A program made the position numbers and the translations under genes. Below, piece after piece: positions 9,240 through 17,895 of a stretch of 64,000 nucleotides of DNA (its first letter is position 1; each line of letters opens with the position of its first letter). Source of the DNA: JAMZMI01 sp047632435 (GTDB taxonomy: Bacteria; Bacteroidota; Bacteroidia; Cytophagales; Cyclobacteriaceae); NCBI GenBank assembly GCA_047632435.1, contig JBLICU010000008.1, positions 5,350 through 69,349 on the forward strand, read 5' to 3'. The notes beneath the pieces are model-generated. The model saw nothing but the letters and a program-made list of their open reading frames with translations. It was not told where the DNA came from and did not search any database.

Positions 9240-9277
9240 GTTAATTGCCCATCAAATAATAAACGAAGCAGATTATG

Positions 9278-10051
9278 TTAAAATTGGATCAGAAAGTGTT
9301 GTTTTTCTATTTGAATTTTCGGAAAGATAATCCCTACTTCAAATAAGTCCATCGTCAGTGCATAAGAAGGATTTTTGATGATTTCCTGCCAGGCCTGATA
9401 CATGTCTTTGGACCAGTAAATATCATGTACAAGGATGCAAGTGGGTGCTTCTTTCATTTGTGCGATCACGTCCAGATAAAAGTTGATGGTTTCACTGCGA
9501 TGATCAGCATCCAGAAAGATTAGTTCAGGCTGATGAACCATCAAGGTTTGTTTGAAAGTATCTTTTATTTCTCCTTCTATCAGACGTACTTTGTCATTGC
9601 CAAATTTTGCTATCACTTCGGAAGCTATAGTGGCTATGGCCGATGAGCCTTCGAGTGTGACGATCTTTTCAGCTTTTGAATATGTCAAAGAGGAGGCATT
9701 GATGCCAGATGCGGTACCGGTTTCCAATACGGTTTTTACTTCAAGAAAATCAATCAATCGGATGAGGAATTGTGTGAATTTCAGACTTGAAGTCACTCTT
9801 TTTGACCATCTACTTATTGGCTCATTTTTATGCGAGTTTGATTTGGGATCGATATAGGAGAGGACATCAGTAGCATTAAAAACAGAATTTCGGATTTCAA
9901 TCAATGACTTTTTTAATTGAGGATCTTCACCCTTGATTACTTCATTATAAAACCTAAAAAGGAAAGGTGAATGTAGACCGTGAGCATTTTGTGCCCGGAT
10001 TTTATATTTGATATATGAGCTAAGAGTGAAAAGGGAATGCCCCAAGATCAA
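9278..10051 (-). CDS. Class I SAM-dependent methyltransferase
   Basis: 257 aa. The Rossmann-fold motifs are clear: motif I VLETGTASGINASSL (about residues 110-125), the acidic residue after strand 2 (IVTLEG), and ELIFLDADHRSETI with a following VHDIYW, the pattern of O-methyltransferase-3-like enzymes. The substrate is unknown. The start is a TTG whose last bases overlap the apaG stop (TTGA, 10048-10051), a 4-base coupling that supports this unusual start. It is second in the apaG operon. Confidence 0.85.
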   Translation of the reverse strand: MILGHSLFTLSSYIKYKIRAQNAHGLHSPFLFRFYNEVIKGEDPQLKKSLIEIRNSVFNATDVLSYIDPKSNSHKNEPISRWSKRVTSSLKFTQFLIRLIDFLEVKTVLETGTASGINASSLTYSKAEKIVTLEGSSAIATIASEVIAKFGNDKVRLIEGEIKDTFKQTLMVHQPELIFLDADHRSETINFYLDVIAQMKEAPTCILVHDIYWSKDMYQAWQEIIKNPSYALTMDLFEVGIIFPKIQIEKQHFLIQF

Positions 10052-10434
10052 TTAAGCTTGAATGGCACTACCATATCGAACTGTGGTATTTTTACGGAAA
10101 ACTGTTTGCCATCTACAAGTCTTTCCATTGTGTAATAGCCAGACATTTTGCCTAATCCAGACTTGAGGTTACATCCTGATACATACTGATGCATTTGTCC
10201 CGGCTCAATGATGGGCTGTTTTCCGATGACACCTTCTCCTTCAATTTCTCTATTTGGAAAAGTCAGGTCTACGATATCCCAGTGCCTTGACATAAGTTGG
10301 ATTGTTTTGTCGCCCAGATTTTCAATGGTGATCTGATAGGTAAAGACAAAGTGATTCTGCGCTGGATTTGAATACTCCTGCTGATACTCTGTTTCTACTG
10401 AAACCCTGATTCCTTTTGTAATATCTGCTACCAT
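10048..10434 (-). CDS. apaG: ApaG-domain protein
   Basis: 128 aa from MVADITKGIRVSV; four residues upstream (MKAK) are unlikely to be used because the family starts at this Met. The fibronectin-type beta-sandwich motifs are visible: FVFTYQITIENLG, QLMSRHWDI, GEGVIGKQPIIEPG and YVSGCNLKSG, ending MSGYYTM. ApaG is linked to Co2+/Mg2+ tolerance in enterobacteria, but its biochemical role is unsettled. It is divergent from ung, with about 70 bases between the two starts. Confidence 0.93.
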   Translation of the reverse strand: MVADITKGIRVSVETEYQQEYSNPAQNHFVFTYQITIENLGDKTIQLMSRHWDIVDLTFPNREIEGEGVIGKQPIIEPGQMHQYVSGCNLKSGLGKMSGYYTMERLVDGKQFSVKIPQFDMVVPFKLN

Positions 10435-10505
10435 CTTTGCTTTCAAGAAAGAAATTTAGAAGTCTTTTCTTATTTTGCCAACATTCTGAAATAAAGTTTC
10501 AAAAT

Positions 10506-11168
10506 ATGGATGTAAAAATTGAATCTTCCTGGATGGTGTTGATGGGAGAAGAGTTTGAAAAAGACTATTTCAAATCACTGACAGCATTCATTAGATCAGA
10601 ATACCAGTCTGAAAAAATATATCCACCTGGCAATGGAATTTTTCGGGCTTTTGATTTTTGTCCTGTTGAGGAGGTCAAAGTTGTAATCATTGGTCAAGAC
10701 CCCTATCATGGAGATGGACAAGCCAATGGGTTGTGTTTTTCAGTTACCGAAGGCGTACCAATTCCACCATCGCTGCTCAATATTTTTAAAGAATTGAAAA
10801 ATGATTTAGGTAAAGAAATACCACCTCATGGAAGTTTGGAGAGGTTGGCAAGGCAAGGTGTGCTTTTGCTCAATGCAACTCTAACAGTCAGAGCCAATCA
10901 GCCAGGATCGCATCAAAAAAAGGGGTGGGAGCAGTTCACCGATGCTGTTATTCACAATTTGGGCACTCAAAGGGAAAGGCTGGTATTTATCCTATGGGGG
11001 GCATACGCGCAAAAGAAAGGGGAGGTGATTGACGGATCAAAACATCATATTATCTCTAGTCCTCATCCATCCCCATTTGCCGCATATCGTGGATTTTTTG
11101 GAAGTAAGCCTTTTTCAAAAACCAACAGTTATCTGGCTCAGATGGGAAAAGAGGTGATTAATTGGTAG
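10506..11168 (+). CDS. ung: Uracil-DNA glycosylase
   Basis: 220 aa from the ATG at 10506; the longer open frame adds a non-homologous 23-residue leader. Family-1 UDG motifs are intact: the catalytic GQDPYHGDGQA block with its Asp (water-activating), FKELKNDLG, LLLNATLTV with the uracil-contacting Asn, and SSPHPSPFAAYRGFFGSKPF (HPSP motif with the catalytic His). It removes uracil from DNA to start base-excision repair. Confidence 0.98.
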   Translation: MDVKIESSWMVLMGEEFEKDYFKSLTAFIRSEYQSEKIYPPGNGIFRAFDFCPVEEVKVVIIGQDPYHGDGQANGLCFSVTEGVPIPPSLLNIFKELKNDLGKEIPPHGSLERLARQGVLLLNATLTVRANQPGSHQKKGWEQFTDAVIHNLGTQRERLVFILWGAYAQKKGEVIDGSKHHIISSPHPSPFAAYRGFFGSKPFSKTNSYLAQMGKEVINW

Positions 11169-11246
11169 ATAGTTTTTTGAAAGGTAGTGTTACAAATGGC
11201 ACTGATCATGTATATACTTGTGGTGAACCTAAATAAGCTCCACTAG

Positions 11247-11405
11247 ATGGATATAGACCCGAATGATTATTATTACTACAACATTTATGAACAGCAAACT
11301 GAACGCAAAAGCAAAGTGAAGGGGTTCCTATCAATGCTTGTGCTCATGGCAGCTGGCACCATATTCTTTTTGGTGATGTTTATGATTGTAGGTTATCTGA
11401 AATAA
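11247..11405 (+). CDS. Short single-pass membrane protein
   Basis: 52-codon open frame, MDIDPNDYYYYNIYEQQ at the N-terminus, then a basic stretch (ERKSKVKG) and one strong membrane segment (FLSMLVLMAAGTIFFLVMFM) before GYLK and TAA. Positive-inside charge predicts the N-terminus in the cytoplasm. It lies 78 bases after ung and stops 1 base before the end of convergent lepB. The coherent topology argues for a real gene, but no family is recognised. Confidence 0.55.
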   Translation: MDIDPNDYYYYNIYEQQTERKSKVKGFLSMLVLMAAGTIFFLVMFMIVGYLK

Positions 11406-11406
11406 A

Positions 11407-12882
11407 TCAGTCTATTCCTTTAAACAGCCTACTCCATCTGATCTTTCTGAGAAATGGCTTGGTTTCATCCAAAGACATCCAGATAAATGAAGCTTCACCT
11501 ACCACAAAGTCTTCTGGAACAAATCCCCAATAACGTGAATCGGCCGAATTGTGTCGGTTATCACCCATCATGAAGTAATAGTCCTTTTTGAAGGTATAAG
11601 TGTTTACGAGATTTCCATCGACAGTTAGTTGATCAAGTTCAATTTTCACATTATCCAGGTCTTCATAGCTTTCGATAGTAGAACCGTATTTGGCCATTGT
11701 GTATTCATCCACATCAATGGTTAATCCTCTATACGGAAGTTCTAATGGCCCGAAATTATCAGCATTCCATGGGAAATATCTTGAGTCAGGGAAGATGTCT
11801 TGCTCCACTTGTGCTGAGTCCCTTAGCTGTTTAGTTACACTATCAATAAATTCTAATTTCTCCAATTCACCAGCCACTTCAGCATTGGTCATGGCGAAAA
11901 AAGAAGTGATGCCACCTTGAAGTTTTACAGGTCTCAAATCTCTGGATAAGTCATATTTATCAATAATTTTCGCCCAATTGTGATCACTGATGATTTTATT
12001 GGCTTTTATGAAATAATTATGTTGCATCAACTCAGGATTATCACCCAATTCACCATTGATATATACTTGTCCTTTTCGAACCTCAATCGTATCACCAGCC
12101 ACAGCCACACATCTTTTGATATAATGTGTTTTTAAATCGAGTGGATGATAGCCTCCGTCAGGGCGTTGATTGTACGAGTCGTTTGCAGGGTAATTGAACA
12201 CCACCACGTCATTGCGCTCTACTTTACTAAGAGAGGGAAGTCTAAATTGAGGAAGCTGAACGGACTCCAGATATGAAGGAATTTCAGTTCCCCAAATCTT
12301 GGCGTGAGTGAGCGGAATTTGCAACGGCGTTTTTGGCGTACGCGGACCATAATTGATTTTACTCACAAATAAGAAGTCACCAACTAACAACGATTTTTCC
12401 ATGGATGGGGTAGGGATCACGTATGCTTCCATAAAAACCCATCGGATAAATGTTGCTGCAAAGACAGCAAACACAATTGCTTCAAACCATTCCTGGGGAA
12501 CAGTTCTTGTTCTTTTTGGTATCTCTGTCGCTTTTCCATGGTAGGTAGCATCAGAAAATGCAATGTAAATCATGTAGAATGGTGCGAAAACCACCCCTAC
12601 TGATTGGTCGAAATAAGAATATCGCCCAAAGGACTTCAGTAAATCCAGATGAATAGTCAGGGCTATGAAAAAATTGACGACTGGCACAAATAGCAAAAGC
12701 ACCCACCATGTAGGTCTACCCACTATTTTCATATGTACATAATAATTGTAAAACGGGACCAGACCGATCCATCCTTGTTCGCCAGCTTTTTCAAAAAATT
12801 TATAATAAGCCACTGCCTGACAAGCGTACCACCCAAGTAAAAATATGATGGTGAATGTGATGCTAAAATCGTTGAAATACAT
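11407..12882 (-). CDS. lepB: Signal peptidase I (long Bacteroidota form)
   Basis: 491 aa. Two or three N-terminal membrane segments (residues 5-110) carry the local GEQGWIGLVPFYNYYVHMK motif. The S26 peptidase follows with the catalytic Ser in TPSMEKSLLVGD (about residue 159), the general-base Lys in HYIKRCVAVAGD (about 255), and the late block MMGDNRHNSADSRYWGFVP. A long insertion between the Lys block and the last motif makes it larger than E. coli LepB (324 aa), as is common in this phylum. It cleaves Sec/Tat signal peptides at the periplasmic face. It directly abuts dapB with no spacing. Confidence 0.96.
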   Translation of the reverse strand: MYFNDFSITFTIIFLLGWYACQAVAYYKFFEKAGEQGWIGLVPFYNYYVHMKIVGRPTWWVLLLFVPVVNFFIALTIHLDLLKSFGRYSYFDQSVGVVFAPFYMIYIAFSDATYHGKATEIPKRTRTVPQEWFEAIVFAVFAATFIRWVFMEAYVIPTPSMEKSLLVGDFLFVSKINYGPRTPKTPLQIPLTHAKIWGTEIPSYLESVQLPQFRLPSLSKVERNDVVVFNYPANDSYNQRPDGGYHPLDLKTHYIKRCVAVAGDTIEVRKGQVYINGELGDNPELMQHNYFIKANKIISDHNWAKIIDKYDLSRDLRPVKLQGGITSFFAMTNAEVAGELEKLEFIDSVTKQLRDSAQVEQDIFPDSRYFPWNADNFGPLELPYRGLTIDVDEYTMAKYGSTIESYEDLDNVKIELDQLTVDGNLVNTYTFKKDYYFMMGDNRHNSADSRYWGFVPEDFVVGEASFIWMSLDETKPFLRKIRWSRLFKGID

Positions 12883-13602
12883 TTATGATTGTTTTATAAA
12901 ATCTTCCATTGTTAAAACTCCTGACTGGTTAGTGATCCACTCAGCTACTTTTATTACACCACTTGCAAAAACTTTTCGGTCATGTGCTGTGTGTTTGATT
13001 TCAATGCTTTCAAGAGGCGTATGATAGGTGATCGTATGTGTGCCGGGTACATCTGTCTCACGTAGGGAAACTATGCCTACTTGCGAATCATCAGATGTAC
13101 GCTCATTTATCCAACCAGATATTTTTTGGTTTTTAGCCATTATACCTTCTGCAAGTGTAATGGCCGTTCCACTCGGCGCATCCTTCTTCTCTGTATGATG
13201 AATTTCCTCCATTCCAACTTTGAAATCCCCAATATTGGCCATTTTTTCAGCCAGCCATTTATTCAATTCAAAAAATAGATTTACACCAATGCTGTAATTG
13301 GAAGCATATAAAAACGTGCCTCCTTTGCTTTTGCACAACGATGCAATTTCATCATACTTATCTAGCCAGCCTGTAGTTCCAACCATTGTGGTGACTCCAT
13401 TCCCGACTAGTGTTTTGATATTTTGATATGCTGTGGATGGTTGAGAAAACTCAATGGCCACATCCGTGTTGGACGTTGAGATTAGGTTTATTTCTTCGGC
13501 ATTATCTGCGTCTATCACTTTTGATATTTCATGCCCAGCTTGCAAAGCAAGAGCTTCGATGGTCTTACCCATTTTACCGTATCCAATAAGTGCTATTCGC
13601 AT
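12883..13602 (-). CDS. dapB: 4-hydroxy-tetrahydrodipicolinate reductase
   Basis: 239 aa. The N-terminal nucleotide-binding motif IGYGKMGK and the catalytic block EIHHTEKKDAPSGTA (about residues 131-145, with the His pair and the substrate Lys) are intact. It reduces the DapA product in the lysine/diaminopimelate pathway, feeding peptidoglycan. The stop is followed at once by lepB, and the start shares one base with the DUF5683 gene stop, so lepB-dapB-DUF5683-parB-parA reads as one operon. Confidence 0.97.
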   Translation of the reverse strand: MRIALIGYGKMGKTIEALALQAGHEISKVIDADNAEEINLISTSNTDVAIEFSQPSTAYQNIKTLVGNGVTTMVGTTGWLDKYDEIASLCKSKGGTFLYASNYSIGVNLFFELNKWLAEKMANIGDFKVGMEEIHHTEKKDAPSGTAITLAEGIMAKNQKISGWINERTSDDSQVGIVSLRETDVPGTHTITYHTPLESIEIKHTAHDRKVFASGVIKVAEWITNQSGVLTMEDFIKQS

Positions 13603-14255
13603 TATCTGAAATTTATTGAAATAGAAATTCCTGCCGCTCGCGAAATTAATGGAGTTGATTGAAAGGAGGGGGATATTGACATGGAAAGGTTTTCATTAAC
13701 TTCGAATTCATTCAAATGAGCCGAAATATGTGCGTCCGCTACATTGAGCAAATAGAATGCTGAAGTCAAAATGATCAGGAAGTCGCGATTCCTTCTAAAT
13801 ACATCACGGTTGTTTTCCAAAGTGGTGGTGGTGCTAAAAATATTATCATAAAAATTCTCGGTTAGTGTACTATTATCAGTTTGGGCGACTAGCGCATTTT
13901 GCATCTCATAATAGATCCGATTATTGTAGTTGATGTAATGGGCAAAAATGAGCGCACCACCGTAGATCAAAGGGATTTTCCAATATTGATTGTTATAAGC
14001 TTGCCCTAAACCGGGTAAAATGGCTGATAGAAATGCCGCCTTATTTGGATCCAATTCAGATACGGATTGAAATTCTAAAATGGTTTTATCCGTCATTAAA
14101 AAGATAGAATCCGTTTTGCTCATTTGTGCCTTTGTGGTACAAATGAACGAGAGGAAAACAATCCCAAACAAGCCCAGTCTAATGATGTTAGACCGCAAGA
14201 ATTTCGAGTATTCTGGTAAGTTCATCTGAAGAAACAAACGGAATTTTAATCTCAC
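13602..14255 (-). CDS. DUF5683-family membrane protein
   Basis: Up to 217 aa; the ATG at 14225 (MNLPEYS) would give 207 aa and reduce the overlap with parB from 68 to 38 bases. A hydrophobic signal (LFGIVFLSFICTTKAQ) is followed by the family signature PNKAAFLSAILPGLGQAYN and YWKIPLIYGGALIFAHYI, then a further hydrophobic segment around DFLIILTSAFYLLNVADA. Genes of this family regularly follow parAB in Bacteroidota. No biochemical function is known; an inner-membrane location is inferred. Confidence 0.85.
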   Translation of the reverse strand: MRLKFRLFLQMNLPEYSKFLRSNIIRLGLFGIVFLSFICTTKAQMSKTDSIFLMTDKTILEFQSVSELDPNKAAFLSAILPGLGQAYNNQYWKIPLIYGGALIFAHYINYNNRIYYEMQNALVAQTDNSTLTENFYDNIFSTTTTLENNRDVFRRNRDFLIILTSAFYLLNVADAHISAHLNEFEVNENLSMSISPSFQSTPLISRAAGISISINFR

Positions 14256-15078
14256 CCTTGTTCTGAGCGTCAGCTTTTATTGAAATTTTAGTTCCAAAAT
14301 GCGAAGTAAGCTTAGTTTGAATCTTTGCGATTTCAGGATTAATGGTACCTGATTCCTTTTTTTCAACCTCTTTTTTACTCCCAATACCGCGAACCAATTC
14401 TTCCACTTTTCTGACAGAAAGTTCTTGAGATATGATTTTTTTGAAAATATCCAATTGCAGATCGATATTCTCGATGTTGATGATTGCTCGAGCATGACCC
14501 ATAGAAATCTTACCATCGCGCAGTGCAATCTGGATTGAAGGAGGAAGTTTCAAAAGGCGTAGGTAATTATTTACTGTTGATCTGTTCTTACCTACCCGGT
14601 CACCTAGTTCTTCTTGTTTCAAATCACATTCAGCCAAAAGTCTCTGGTAACTTAGTGCTATCTCTATGGCATTAAGATCTTCACGCTGAATGTTTTCAAT
14701 TAGCGCCATTTCCAGCATTTGCTGGTCATCAGCTATTCTGATGTAAGCTGGTATGCTGATAAGTCCTGCTAATTTGGACGCCTGATACCGCCTTTCACCA
14801 GAGATCAATTGAAATTCGTGATCGCTGAGTGCTCTGACCGTAATGGGTTGAATTATGCCTTGAACCCGAATGGAATCAGCTAACTCTTCAAGCGCTTCCT
14901 TGTTAAAATCAGTTCTTGGTTGAAATGGGTTTACTTCAATCTGATCCAGTGAAATTTCACCAATGGCACCTCTGATGGTAGCACCAGAACCACTTAATAA
15001 TTCTTTTTCATCATTATCCTCCAGTAAAGCACCCAATCCTCTACCCAATCCCGATCTCTTTTTCCACTTTTCAGCCAT
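14188..15078 (-). CDS. parB: Chromosome-partitioning CTPase ParB
   Basis: 296 aa. It starts with the ParB leader KRSGLGRGLGALL. The N-terminal CTP-binding domain carries NPFQPRTDF and GERRYQASKLAGL (near residue 93). A central helix-turn-helix (about 135-165, DRVGKNRSTVNNYLRLLKLP) and a C-terminal dimerisation tail follow. It binds parS and spreads, loading SMC with ParA. It lies 9 bases after parA. No canonical parS palindrome was recognised in the window. Confidence 0.97.
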   Translation of the reverse strand: MAEKWKKRSGLGRGLGALLEDNDEKELLSGSGATIRGAIGEISLDQIEVNPFQPRTDFNKEALEELADSIRVQGIIQPITVRALSDHEFQLISGERRYQASKLAGLISIPAYIRIADDQQMLEMALIENIQREDLNAIEIALSYQRLLAECDLKQEELGDRVGKNRSTVNNYLRLLKLPPSIQIALRDGKISMGHARAIINIENIDLQLDIFKKIISQELSVRKVEELVRGIGSKKEVEKKESGTINPEIAKIQTKLTSHFGTKISIKADAQNKGEIKIPFVSSDELTRILEILAV

Positions 15079-15087
15079 GTGTTTATT

Positions 15088-15864
15088 TTATGCTGCCTCT
15101 ACTTGATTTCTTTCCATTATCTCTTTAGCGAGATTTAAATAGGAGAGGGCTCCTTTGCTTTCCGCATCATGCGAGATGGCTGGTATTCCGAAGCTTGGTG
15201 ATTCACTTAATTTGATATTTCTAGGTATGAGAGTATTAAATACCATCGATTTGAAATGAGTCCTTACCTCATTGACAACCTGATTTGAGAGGTTTAATCT
15301 CAAATCATACATTGTGAGAAGGATTCCTTCTATGGCCAGATCTGGATTCAATCGGCTTTGAATGATTTTTATAGTATTGAGCAATTTCCCCAGTCCTTCA
15401 AGTGCAAAATATTCACATTGCACTGGTACGATGATAGAATCTGCAGCCGTAAGGGCATTAACTGTGATTAGCCCAAGAGAAGGAGAACAATCTATGATTA
15501 CATAATCGTAGCTTTTACTGACTTCAGCAAGTGCCAATTTCATTTTTTGCTCCCTGTTGGCTAAGCTTACCATTTCAATCTCTGCGCCAACCAAATCGAT
15601 GTGCGAAGGGAGTAAATCAAGGTATTTAATATCTGTGCTTACAATACACTTTGCCGCATCCACATTATCCACCATGCATTCATATATACTGAATTCAACT
15701 TCTTTTGGATTTTTACCAACGCCGGAAGTTGCATTAGCTTGTGGATCAGCATCTACAATTAATGTTTTTAGTTCGAGAGCGGCCAAACTCGCTGCTAAAT
15801 TGATTGCAGTGGTTGTTTTACCAACTCCACCTTTTTGATTTGCTATCGCAATAATTTTACCCAT
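15088..15864 (-). CDS. parA: Chromosome-partitioning ATPase ParA (Soj)
   Basis: 258 aa from MGKIIAIANQ; a longer frame adds 16 residues that do not fit the family and would read through the probable promoter. The deviant Walker A KGGVGKTTT (residues 11-19), Walker A' LIVDADPQANAT and Walker B YVIIDCSPSLGLIT are intact. It is the ParA/Soj ATPase that moves ParB-parS complexes. A palindromic AT-rich element and a -7 box (TATATTTG) lie about 46 bases upstream. Confidence 0.97.
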   Translation of the reverse strand: MGKIIAIANQKGGVGKTTTAINLAASLAALELKTLIVDADPQANATSGVGKNPKEVEFSIYECMVDNVDAAKCIVSTDIKYLDLLPSHIDLVGAEIEMVSLANREQKMKLALAEVSKSYDYVIIDCSPSLGLITVNALTAADSIIVPVQCEYFALEGLGKLLNTIKIIQSRLNPDLAIEGILLTMYDLRLNLSNQVVNEVRTHFKSMVFNTLIPRNIKLSESPSFGIPAISHDAESKGALSYLNLAKEIMERNQVEAA

Positions 15865-15909
15865 GGTTGATTTTGAAAATGGTTCAGTCTTATTCAAAAG
15901 ACAAGGGCA

Positions 15910-15942
15910 CAAATATATCTAACATATGTCTAAGATATATTT
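15910..15942 (-). promoter_or_regulatory. Promoter/inverted repeat upstream of parA
   Basis: Perfect 10-bp inverted arms AAATATATCT (15911-15920) and AGATATATTT (15933-15942) enclose an inner palindrome ACATATGT (15922-15929). The arm facing parA supplies TATATTTG on the minus strand (15910-15917), a -7 box 46 bases before the parA ATG. It could be the parA promoter with an operator, but no -33 element is seen. Confidence 0.4.
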
Positions 15943-15954
15943 GTGAGACAAAAG

Positions 15955-15980
15955 AAAACCCCTATCAAAGAAGGGGTTTT
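15955..15980 (-). terminator. Rho-independent terminator after yidC
   Basis: 8-bp stem AAAACCCC (15955-15962) with GGGGTTTT (15973-15980), 10-base loop. On the minus strand the right arm runs into a T-rich tract. It lies about 55 bases past the yidC stop and separates yidC from parA. Confidence 0.75.
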
Positions 15981-16035
15981 GTGTATTTGTTTAGTAATCA
16001 ATCAATTAACAATCAGAATGTTAATAAGTAGTTGA

Positions 16036-17871
16036 TTACTTTTTGTTTCCGGGTTTTTTCTGCTTTTGCCCTTGTGCTTTCATGGCATCTTCCAGACGCT
16101 GCTGGAATGATGATTTTTTCTTATCGACGTTCTTTACTCTATTTTCTTCAAGAATTCTTTTGATTTTATCCTCATCAATCAATTTTCTAAATAGGGCAAT
16201 TTGTCCGAAAGAAACAATATTAGAAACGAAATAGTAAAAGGTCAATCCTGAAGAATAGCTGTTCAAAAAGAACAAAAACATGATTGGCATCAGATATTGC
16301 AGGGTTTTCATAGGCCCTTGAACAGATGCTGTCATTTGACTGTTAGACCAGGTATAAAGTATAGTTGAAGCTGTCATGAGTAACGTGAATAAGCTCACAT
16401 GATCACCATAGAAAGGAATAGTAAATGACAGATTAAGAATGCTATCATAGGTAGATAGGTCATGCGCCCATAAGAAACTTTCCTGCCTCAATTCAATCGA
16501 ATTAGGGAAGAAATAGAACATGGCAAAAAGAATAGGCATTTGGAGCACCATTGGAATACATCCACTCAATGGGTTGATGCCCACCTTTTGATAGAGTGCC
16601 ATTTGTTCCTGTTGTGCCTTCTGAGCATCATCGCCATGTTTGGCTTTTATTTCATCCAATTCAGGCTTTAAAACTCTCATCTTGGCCATTCCCATGTGGG
16701 AAGTATAAGTTAGTGGCGAAAGCACCAACTTTAGAATGAATACCATGATGATGATAATCACTCCATAATTTGAAATATACTTTTCAAGAAAATGGAATAT
16801 CGGAATGATCGCGAACTTATTGATCCATCCAAGGACGCTCCAACCCAATTCTACATTCTGACCAAAATCAGCCGTCACTTCTTTTAAATAAGCGTAGTTA
16901 TTTGGTCCGTAATAGAAATTTAAATTCGTTTTGTTGGCTATAAAGTCACTGTAAGAAAGCTCCAGATTCATAGATACTTCTTTTACAGAGGTAGAGTCAT
17001 TGAAATCTACAACTGAAGAAATCTTTCCATTCTCAAATGGATTGTTTGAGATTATAGCTGCAGTGAAGAATTTTTGTCTGAAAGAAACCCAGGTAGCTTT
17101 ACTTTCAAATGTTTCTTCTTCTTTTTCAGTGGAAGTGGCAGATAGTTCCTCAACATCACCTTCAACTGTTCTGTATTTTACGGTAGATCGGTTTCGTGCA
17201 TCTTTGAAGTCCAATTCAACACGATTCATTTTTTGATCCCAATTGAAACTGATCTTGTTATCCAGGATGCTTTCCATTCCAACCTGACTTACTTTCATCC
17301 GCACTTCATATCCAGAACCAGGGATTACATATTCGTAGGTTATTGATTGACTCGACGAAATATTCAATTTGAATTTAATCAAAACTGAATCTGCCTTATT
17401 TACCATCACCACCGACTGACTGTTTGTGTCGAAATAGAGCGCTGATAAATCAATATTTTTTGATAGATGACCTACTTGAAAATGCTGTGCAGCATGCTTC
17501 GCATCCAAAAGCACCAAAGGGTCTCCTCGAAAATCTTTAAATCTTTTTAAAATAACTTCCTTGACAGTTCCGCCCTTTGAGCTGAAATTAACGATGAGGT
17601 CATTTGTCTCTATTTTTATTATCTTTTCTTCTCCTGAAGCCTTGCCTGAAAATAGACCAAATTTCATTTCATTCAATCTAGATTTCGCGCTATCAGATAA
17701 AATGTTGACGGATGATTCTTTAAGAGTTGAATTATCTATTTGAGCATTTGAAGTGCTTTGTTGTTCTGTATTCACCGGCTGCTCAATCGGTGGTTCTGGG
17801 GCGAAAAACTGGAAATATACCGTAATGAATGCCAACATTACAACCAGTCCTATGATCTGATTTCTATCCAT
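16036..17871 (-). CDS. yidC: Membrane protein insertase YidC
   Basis: 611 aa. It has an N-terminal membrane segment (IIGLVVMLAFITVYFQFF), a large periplasmic beta-sandwich (about residues 60-345), and the conserved YidC/Oxa1 core from about 365. The core includes MGMAKMRVLKPELDEIKAK with the conserved cytoplasmic loop, GINPLSGCIPMVLQMPIL, and later membrane segments. The tail is Lys-rich (KAQGQKQKKPGNKK), as expected for ribosome contact. It inserts and folds inner-membrane proteins with or without SecYEG. It follows pyrG by 24 bases in the same operon. Confidence 0.97.
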   Translation of the reverse strand: MDRNQIIGLVVMLAFITVYFQFFAPEPPIEQPVNTEQQSTSNAQIDNSTLKESSVNILSDSAKSRLNEMKFGLFSGKASGEEKIIKIETNDLIVNFSSKGGTVKEVILKRFKDFRGDPLVLLDAKHAAQHFQVGHLSKNIDLSALYFDTNSQSVVMVNKADSVLIKFKLNISSSQSITYEYVIPGSGYEVRMKVSQVGMESILDNKISFNWDQKMNRVELDFKDARNRSTVKYRTVEGDVEELSATSTEKEEETFESKATWVSFRQKFFTAAIISNNPFENGKISSVVDFNDSTSVKEVSMNLELSYSDFIANKTNLNFYYGPNNYAYLKEVTADFGQNVELGWSVLGWINKFAIIPIFHFLEKYISNYGVIIIIMVFILKLVLSPLTYTSHMGMAKMRVLKPELDEIKAKHGDDAQKAQQEQMALYQKVGINPLSGCIPMVLQMPILFAMFYFFPNSIELRQESFLWAHDLSTYDSILNLSFTIPFYGDHVSLFTLLMTASTILYTWSNSQMTASVQGPMKTLQYLMPIMFLFFLNSYSSGLTFYYFVSNIVSFGQIALFRKLIDEDKIKRILEENRVKNVDKKKSSFQQRLEDAMKAQGQKQKKPGNKK

Positions 17872-17895
17872 AGTATTATAATAATATGATTGTGC

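Noticed and set aside
14100..16000. parS site near parAB
   Set aside because: The palindrome at 15910-15942 is AT-only at its arms and does not match the GC-rich-centred parS consensus.
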